Of a stretch of DNA of 64,000 nt, positions 56,758-64,000 are shown in pieces. Origin of the DNA: Excoecaria cochinchinensis (taxonomy: Eukaryota > Streptophyta > Magnoliopsida > Malpighiales > Euphorbiaceae). The position numbers and the translations under genes were made by a program. The notes beneath the pieces are model-generated. The model was given only the letters and a program-made list of their open reading frames with translations, was not told where the DNA came from and ran no database searches. The stretch covers positions 3,934,001 to 3,998,000 of the forward strand of contig CANTUQ010000119.1 in NCBI GenBank assembly GCA_947683425.1, given 5' to 3'. Positions within the stretch are counted from its first letter, which is position 1. Each line of letters opens with the position of its first letter.

Positions 56758-57929
56758 TGAGATAAGACAAAAATAATATTTAGAAATATTAGATCTATGT
56801 ACAAAAACACATGAAATAAATAAAAACAAAATAAATGTAAAAATCTACATGGTTAACAATTAAATATAAGCAAAATAAATAAAAGAAAAATAAAAGTTAA
56901 GGGATCAAGTCTAGAATATTTACCCTCAGATTTGGATTCGATTGATGATGAAAATGATTGATTTTCCTTGTTGCAATTCACAAAATAGAGATAAAAATGA
57001 AATAATAAAAAATTGGAAATTTATTCCAAGAGAAAATTGATAAAAAATTGGAAGGAAAGAAATTAATTCTTGAAGACAAAGAATTGAGTTCTTTGTTTCA
57101 AGAACAATTATTTTTGATAAAAAGATTAAAAAGATGAAAATAAAATTAATCTTCAAGAACAAAAATTTATTTTCAAAAAAATATTTTTTTGATAAAATGA
57201 TCCAAGATTCAAGAACAAAAGAAAGAATTTTCTTGTCTCAATAAAAATTCTAGATCAAAAATTGAATTTCTTAATCTTAGAATTTTATTTGGAGAAAAGA
57301 AGTGTCAAAAAAGATGGAGAGAATTTGAAGCAGAAAAGAAAAAAAAGATGAAAAAATGATCTCTTCCCTAAAATCCTCCTCCAATTTTCCAACTCAAAAT
57401 GAGAAAAAAGGAAAAAAATTGATTTATGGAAGAAAAATCAGATTTTTAATTAATTCCCTTGATTTTGGGTGTAAAAATGGAAGAAAAAACATAAAATCCA
57501 AAAATTTGGGTGAAAAAAGGTCAAAAATAGGTGAAAAATCAAAAATCGGCGGAAAAGGGGCGATTTCGGCTGAATTTGGGCGATCGACGCTCGTCAGCGC
57601 GCCCGATGGGGGTCAGTCGCGGGCAGATCGCGCTCGGCAGGCACGAGCGACGCGCAAGGCGTAGCCCACGCAGCGCGCTGTACGCTGGCGCCTGCGCCTG
57701 GGCGCGCTGCTGCGCCCGACACTCGCTGAATTTTTTTTTTAAATATGACTAAAAAATACAAAAATTTTCAAATATCATTTTTTAAACTAATTTTTAATAT
57801 TTTTTTGTTTTTCATTCTAAATTGCAAATTTTACAAGGAAACCATCAATTTCAACGTTTTTCGCCTGGGAAGGTAATTAACATCATTGGGTAACATCGAT
57901 CTAGGCTGACTCAGGATCCGGTGTCTACA
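55626..57929 (-). mobile_element. Solo LTR, Tat-related family
   Basis: 2,304 bases with a perfect ATTAG duplication (55621-55625, 57930-57934). On the minus strand it runs TGTAGACACCGGATCC...GGCGCGCGTCACA. The ends match the Tat remnant LTRs (11313, 28062), and the U5 region resembles that of the intact Tat, with TGGAGTCGCCA at 55749-55759. The block 57540-57730 is GC-rich with GCGC inverted words. An ATA-type microsatellite lies at 56725-56754. No gene. Confidence 0.92.
57540..57730. repeat. GC-rich block with GCGC inverted words
   Basis: Dense CpG with words such as AGCGCGCTG, GGCGCC and GCGCTGCTGCGC in otherwise AT-rich DNA, about 200-390 bases from the LTR start, the same relative place as the Tat U3 repeats. 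Confidence 0.7.
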
Positions 57930-58050
57930 ATTAGCACTCCTGGTCCTGCATCACCACCATCCCTTCTACCACTCAGCCTACTGCATCATCGACCATCCCT
58001 TTTACTACTCAAGCTACTACATCATCGACCATCCCTTCTCCAGCCTTCTC
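57930..58050 (+). pseudogene. CACTA fragment 5, Ser/Pro-rich repeats
   Basis: Begins with the ATTAG duplication. CATCATCGACCATCCCTT occurs twice, in a Ser/Pro-rich reading. The right boundary with the truncated LTR is approximate. The function of this exon is not recognised. Confidence 0.45.
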
Positions 58051-59934
58051 CATCTATTTATATTAGTAAAATTTAACCGAATCGGGTCCAACCGAAGTGT
58101 TCGAACCGGTTTGGTCCGATTTTCGGTTTTCTGGTCATTTTGCACTGTTTTAGGTAATATGAATGTTCCTGACCTATTTTTTACTCCCAATCAATTCCAT
58201 CATGTTTCAAATACCAAAAGTAGCCTCCACACAAAATTTCAACTCAATCGGAGTCCATTTGGGACTCGGTTCATCTAAATCGGTCCGGTTCGATTTAGTC
58301 GATTTCTGCGGTAAAACTCAAATCTAAAGCTGTCACAAAATTCTAAAAATTATTCTGAGCTTGTACACTTCCCACTGTAACACTTTTTATCCACTCTAGC
58401 ATTTTCGAAAAATTCGGTTAAACCTCGATCAAACTCCGGTTCAATCGAACCGAATCAGACGGAGATTCGGGGGCCGATATGATCTTGTTTTCTCACAAAA
58501 CTGTACCACCCGACTCCATTCACTTTACAGATCATTTCTATGCAATAAAATATTTATGAATTACTGTAGCTATTGCCTTACCAGTAGGTCACCCATCCCA
58601 GAATTGCTATGACTCAGGCACGTTTAACTTTTAAACTTTACTGAATATAAAGCTCCAAAAACATAATCTCATGCTGCAAAATTAACAACAAACACTATAG
58701 AAAATACTGAATACTTCTAGGCTATCATTCAGGCCAGTACAGATAATGTATCCACTCACGTTAGATTCTTGTTCTCCACTTCTTAAACTTCTTTTCCATA
58801 GCCTTAGTCCTTTGAAACTACTTCCACCATAAAAGTTCCTATAGTGGCCGAATTCAAAAATCCACATAACTTTAAAACCAAGCTTCCAATATGAAATCCA
58901 ACATCATAAATCTATTCTATACTCTCAAAAACTCCCATAGGGACCAATAAACTAAATTAAAAACCCTTAAATGGCATACCTCAAATCTTGACATAAACTT
59001 TGCACACTTGATTTTTCCAACTTTCAGTCCTCCAAATGGACTCCAATAACTTCTATATGATTGTAGAGGAGCTGAACTTTGTCTAGGAGGTTGAATTTTG
59101 GAGAAATATTGGAAGAAAGATGAAAAAAAATGGCGGAGAAGTGAAGAAAACCCATTCTTTTTTAGAGAAGAAGAAGGAGGTCGGTTTTGGATGGATTTCT
59201 CTAAAGAAATCTGGCCTCCTCACTCCTTATATAGGCCTTAAATGAACCAAATCGGTCCAACCAATGTGGTCCAACCGATTTAAACCAAAATTTTGGTTTT
59301 TTGGTTCAATTGCACTTTTCCACAGCATCTATATGTTTCTCTAATTATTTTCACTTATAACCAATTCCATTGATCTTAAAACATAAAAAATAGGCTCCCC
59401 GCAAATTTTTACCTCAATCGGAGTCCATTTGGGTCTCGGTTCACTTAAATTGATTCGATTCGATCAATTTTTCTTCTGCCGTAAAATACAGTTTTAAAGC
59501 TGTCAAAATTGATAGAAATCACTTCCATTATATTATTTAACTCACTTAACATCTATTATACCTCATTAACCACTTATAACCCATTGGTCAAACCTCGGTC
59601 AAATCCCAGTTCAAATTGAACCGAACCGGATGCCAACTTCAAACTGACTTTCGGAGTTCAATATAACTCCGTTTTTGGTTCCGATTTCACCACTAGACTC
59701 TTTACGGCCCACAGATCATTTTTACAAAATTAAAATTTTTCGGGCGCCGGACAGCCGGGTCCACTGTACAGCCACCCTGGTGTCACGTGATCCGGAATCA
59801 CTATATTTTTAACACACTTAACACTAGACTTTCATACGGGCAAACTCATTCCCTACACAATTCGACACTGCGATTATCATGATAATACTGGAATTACACT
59901 TTGACACTTTTAGACCGGTATTTGGGCCATTACA
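58050..59934 (-). repeat. Rearranged 3' LTR with a duplicated U3 segment
   Basis: 59934-59225 is U3 with a TATA box (59225-59233), then the leader to about 58680. Instead of the rest of the LTR a second U3-like segment follows (about 58560-58075, with GGTTCGATTGAACC and CAAACCGGTTCG-like words). The LTR 3' part is missing. Confidence 0.6.
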
Positions 59935-60223
59935 ATTCTCCCCCACTTATAAAAATTTCGTCCTTGAAATTTTCTTCATGCATCACTTTCACATATCAAT
60001 ATCAATATATTGTGCGGTCATTCAATTCAGATCACTCATTTACTTACATCAGCCATTGTACCTTACACTCTCTTACTTATACTATCGTTATTCTTCCTTC
60101 AATACCTTTACTCACTTCTGCTATCAATACACATTCATGTCATGTATACGTATCACTTGGTCCCTTATTACACTAACTCCGATCTTAGGACCTCCTAAAA
60201 TTTTGCTCTGATACCAAAATAAA
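59935..60223 (-). promoter_or_regulatory. PPT, 290-bp internal region and PBS of the reduced Tekay element
   Basis: PPT-like AAGTGGGGGAGAAT (59935-59948) adjoins the 3' LTR. PBS TGGTATCAGAGC (60205-60216), the initiator tRNA-Met site, is seven bases from the 5' LTR. Between them is AT-rich DNA including the GGACGAAATTTTTATAAG text that precedes the PPT in Tekay elements. Confidence 0.85.
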
Positions 60224-63200
60224 TGTAACAAGCTTATACCCGTAAATGATGCTGATACCGGATGTCACATCACTGCACTGCATTGCCAATCATTGATGAT
60301 ACACTTGAAAGCTCTGAATTTTTTTTCCATAACATACACAATAATACATATACAATGAGCAAAACAATATACTAACATATAACTTACTTATTTATACCAT
60401 AATTTTACCCAACTACAATCGTATACATGCCATGCAGATTCTTCGGTCCTTGCTGTCTCTAAATCTTCGATTGCTTCTATGTCTTCGGCCATGTCTAACC
60501 TTTACAACTTGCGCGCAATAACATTTACGCTCTGAGCATTAAAATGCTTAGTGGTGGATACTTATCCTAAGTTTTCCATACTAATCTTACATGCTTGTTC
60601 ACTTAATTATTTTACTGTGTTTGGATTATGGAGATGATTATTTCTAAGTCTTTTAAAACAATTTATAACATACTTTAATGGTGTTCACTAACCTTATCTT
60701 TGTCATTACCACTACTATCACTAATCAATGTCTTTACCTTTATCACTACAATGCAATTTGTTATTCACTAGCATACCATTTACAATTTCTCTATCACTTA
60801 CACTGTTATCCTTTACACTTATCAATTCCACCGTCATTTGCACTGTTAATCTGTGCACTTATCGATTTCATTATCATTTACACTGTTAATCTTTATAGCT
60901 ATCAATTTCCACTATTATTGCTAATTCCAATGTTTTACTTTATCTATTGGTTTCACTCTTATTATAACTATTGTGATTAACTTTATTATGTGCATTAATG
61001 ACTCTTGTCGCTTAATACTTTGTTTGATTTGTCATTTACGATCAATTTCATATGTACTTCCTTTTTAATACCTTTACCTTTGTAAATAATCTATTAGATT
61101 CTTCCTTTAAATTGTATACTCAATTGCCATTTAATTCCTGACACTAAATTATTTATTAACTTACTTATAATTTTATCATTATTTCACTACTAGTAACACT
61201 GAGCAAATACTATTACTTTTTTTGCGTTTCTAATATTTCCTTTACTCATTTACACTATACTAACTCTCTTCGGTTAATGTTATTTATTACGTTAAATCTT
61301 CCAATAAGTCATTTACTTAAATTAATTTCAATTGCATTTACTCTTATATGGTTACCACTATACATTAATCTTTATATTATTTCTTCCCTTATTATTTCGA
61401 TTCTACATTTATCAAAAATTTTACTTTACGATATCACTTATCCACTTCATTTCACGTATACACTCATCTTGTTTAACAGTTTCCACTTATCACTTATCTA
61501 TCGATTGACCTATAACTGTCTCTTCTTACTATTCATTTGGTCCACATATACGTCATTAAAATTTCCATTTCTAATATATTATTTCTTTATCGATTCTGGT
61601 CACTTATATTATTACTCACATTAACACCCTGTCTATTTTCTTTTATCTTAACAATGTTTATTAATCACTATGTCGTTTATCACCTTTTCTATATAAATCT
61701 TTATTTTCTAATATATTTAATTAGGCACTTCGAACATTTAATTTATTTCATCTATACTTAGTTTGTTAATCCTTCTTATTACCTTTATTCAACTAATCTA
61801 CATTGTTGCTTAATTCACTATAGTCTCTCTTAACAATCAACTCTACAAAATAATCCCCTTTATGTCTTACAATTAAAACACTATCTTTTCATTTCACTTG
61901 ATTAATATTATCATTATTATCTACCTCATTATTTATTTTCGAATATCCTCTTTTAAATTTTCATATATATATATATATATAACCAATTTATCAATTCATT
62001 TAGTGGTCTATTTCTCTCTCAATTTGCACTTAAACATTATTATTAGCCTTGCTATGATCAATTCCGATTAAGTCCAATAAATTACACTTATTTACAATAA
62101 TGCCACTAATTTACTTATTTACCCTTTATTGCCGCTAATATTATAGCTAAGTTATAAATCAATTATATTCATTGTACACTTAATATTCAATTGATCAATA
62201 TAATTCTAAAATTCTTAATTATTCGCTCCCTAATTATAAACACGCACTTATTGTTATGCTCTTTTTATAATTTCATTTTAATTCTTTCTTTCATGCCAAT
62301 TTACAATTTAGTCTTTAGTTATTACAAAATTGTCATTACTTAATTTCATTATTACATTACTTAATTATTTAGCATACAAATTTCCATATCAATACCATAA
62401 TATTTCTTTCACATTGCACTTTAGTCCCCACAATATTCATTAATTTCCACATTACCACTTCAATTCACTATAATTACAATCATACCACTAGTTATAATTA
62501 ATCTCACTATTAACTCACAAATTCCATTTTAATCCTTAAACCACTCATTTAAATAATTTATTCATTTATCCACAAATTTTCACTAACTACGATTTAATTA
62601 ATTAAATCCAATTATTTTCTCAATATAATGATCCACTAAAATTCATTAATTAATTAACTATACTACTAATTTGCCAATTAACATATTTTTATACTAATTT
62701 ACTAATTAATCTCATTTCAATTATAACATTTATTAAATCACTCTAATTATATTAAATATACATATATTCCATAATTACTCCACCAATTACAATTATTTAC
62801 ACTTAAGTCCTTAATCTTTTCACTTAATTCCATATACGTCCCTAGCTTTTTCATTAATTACATCTATGTCCCATCTTTTACATTAATTACATTTATGTCC
62901 CATCTTTTACCATAATACCATCCATGTCTTTTCTTTTTCACTAATTCCCTTTATGTCCTTATTTTTCACTTAATTACCATTTTGCCCTCACTTATTCAAT
63001 AGTTACCATTCTTACCTTATTTACTTTCCTTTTTACACTTTTACCCTTATTTACTTTTTTAATTACTATTTTACCCTTTTTACACTTAAATACCACTTTT
63101 AACCTTATAATTTCACTAAATTACAATTAGGTCCTTATTTTATCACTTTTTCACTATTTTACTATTTTAACCTCACATTTTGTCAAAATTACAATTTTAC

Positions 63201-64000
63201 CCTTCCACTTTTTACCTAACTTGCTCACTTTTTACCAACTTTTTGTAAATTACCGTTTTACCCCTAAACTTTTTATTTACTTTATTTTAGTCCCGTTTTC
63301 ACTCATTTTCACTTTTATCACTATTTTAATCATTCTTATCACTTATTTACCATTATGCCCCAGTATGAACCCAGTAGAAAATCTACTAACCGAATATGCG
63401 GGACATGGGCCCCACATACCCATTATACTATAAAATGATCCCAATAGGACCATTTTTACTGCATTGCACTACACTGATTAATGTAATCACTGGATACACT
63501 GTAAACACTGAACACTGCACTGGAATAGACCGTCATTGGTCTATCAATAGCCAGTCGCCATGACTCGTACCGCGGTGTGGAATCCCTATGGCTAGCCAAT
63601 TATATCCTGGACTAGATTTCACCACCAGACAACTACTAAGGGCAATATTTCATCATCATTCATATAAATATCACACTTTATCATCATACACATTATTCTC
63701 ACTTGCAATTTTGCATACACACTCATCTATCATTATATAGTCATAATATGATATTATATTCCATACCTTATCAAAATATACATAATTATCACTATGTAAT
63801 CATTTGGCCAAGGATACCATTTTTCATACCATGCACTATAATTTTGTTTATCCACTCAATCTCACTTATTCCATGTTATACATGTCACATATATCATTAT
63901 TATACCATATATCATCACATATCCCATTATTTTTCCATTATATTCAATTCGACCAAACACTTACTCACACATGATGGTTTATTTTAATTCCTTTATTTAC
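60224..64000 (-). repeat. 5' LTR of the reduced Tekay element (partial)
   Basis: On the plus strand it starts TGTAACAAGCTTATACCCG. The CCACT stem-loop lies at 60532-60551. From about 60700 to 63360 the plus strand is strongly depleted in G with repeated ACCATTTTACCC-like words. 63360-64000 matches 3290-3950. Confidence 0.8.

Larger units (their letters stand above)
58050..64000 (-). mobile_element. Tekay-type element reduced to two LTRs, PBS and PPT (runs off the right edge)
   Basis: In sense order (minus strand): 5' LTR from beyond 64000 to 60224, PBS 60205-60216, about 290 internal bases, PPT, then 3' LTR from 59934 down to about 58050. gag and pol are missing. LTR starts and ends agree with 2063-5393 and 11002-34877. 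The far target duplication is outside the window. Confidence 0.75.

Overview
This is nuclear DNA from a flowering plant, probably a eudicot. I cannot name the species. Essentially the whole 64 kb is transposable elements nested inside one another. I see no host gene, tRNA, rRNA, bacterial operon or CRISPR array. The evidence for a plant is: Ty3/gypsy polyproteins of the Tat and Athila lineages, Tekay/Del-type LTRs with an initiator-tRNA-Met primer site, a CACTA (En/Spm) TNP2 transposase, and AT-rich sequence with plant-type TATA boxes and introns.

The oldest layer is a CACTA transposase gene on the + strand, now in pieces: 5394-6583, 10702-11001, 34878-35710, 55581-55625 and 57930-about 58050. 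LTR sequences have landed in it repeatedly. Region by region: 1-2062 and 2063-5393 are two Tekay-like LTRs; 6584-10701 is a solo LTR; 11002-34877 is one Tekay LTR split by a Tat-type remnant (11313-28062) and by a solo LTR (29768-32473). The Tat remnant is itself split by an Athila element (12441-23043), whose gag is split by another solo LTR (14634-17210). That is a five-deep nest. Then come a near-complete Tat element on the - strand (35711-55580, two 2,036-bp LTRs), carrying a solo LTR at 43250-45907, a solo LTR at 55626-57929, and from about 58050 to the window end a Tekay-type element reduced to two LTRs, a PBS and a PPT. Most junctions are confirmed by 5-bp target duplications.

The Tat element encodes gag, protease-RT, RNase H with a second (archaeal-type) RNase H, and integrase, interrupted by three in-frame stops. 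It also carries two extra genes, transcribed divergently from one promoter: a sense ATHILA-ORF-like protein and an antisense spliced protein. The Athila element has gag and an ATHILA ORF but no pol, so it is non-autonomous.

The unusual signals are not genes. (1) CpG-rich inverted-repeat arrays built on GCGATCGC occur in LTRs of unrelated lineages and are replaced by a different inverted-repeat word in a sister LTR. (2) Small RNA hairpins with one shared architecture (outer stem, 5' purine bulge, short inner stem, tiny loop) sit in the 3' half of the Tat and Athila RNAs. In Tat two of them lie exactly opposite the intron of the antisense gene. (3) Groups of UNCG-type and other short hairpins, a covarying palindrome and a conserved CCACT stem-loop recur in Tekay-like LTRs. 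(4) A second copy of the primer-binding word lies in U5 of the Tat LTRs. All structural claims were read by eye and no folding or database search was run.
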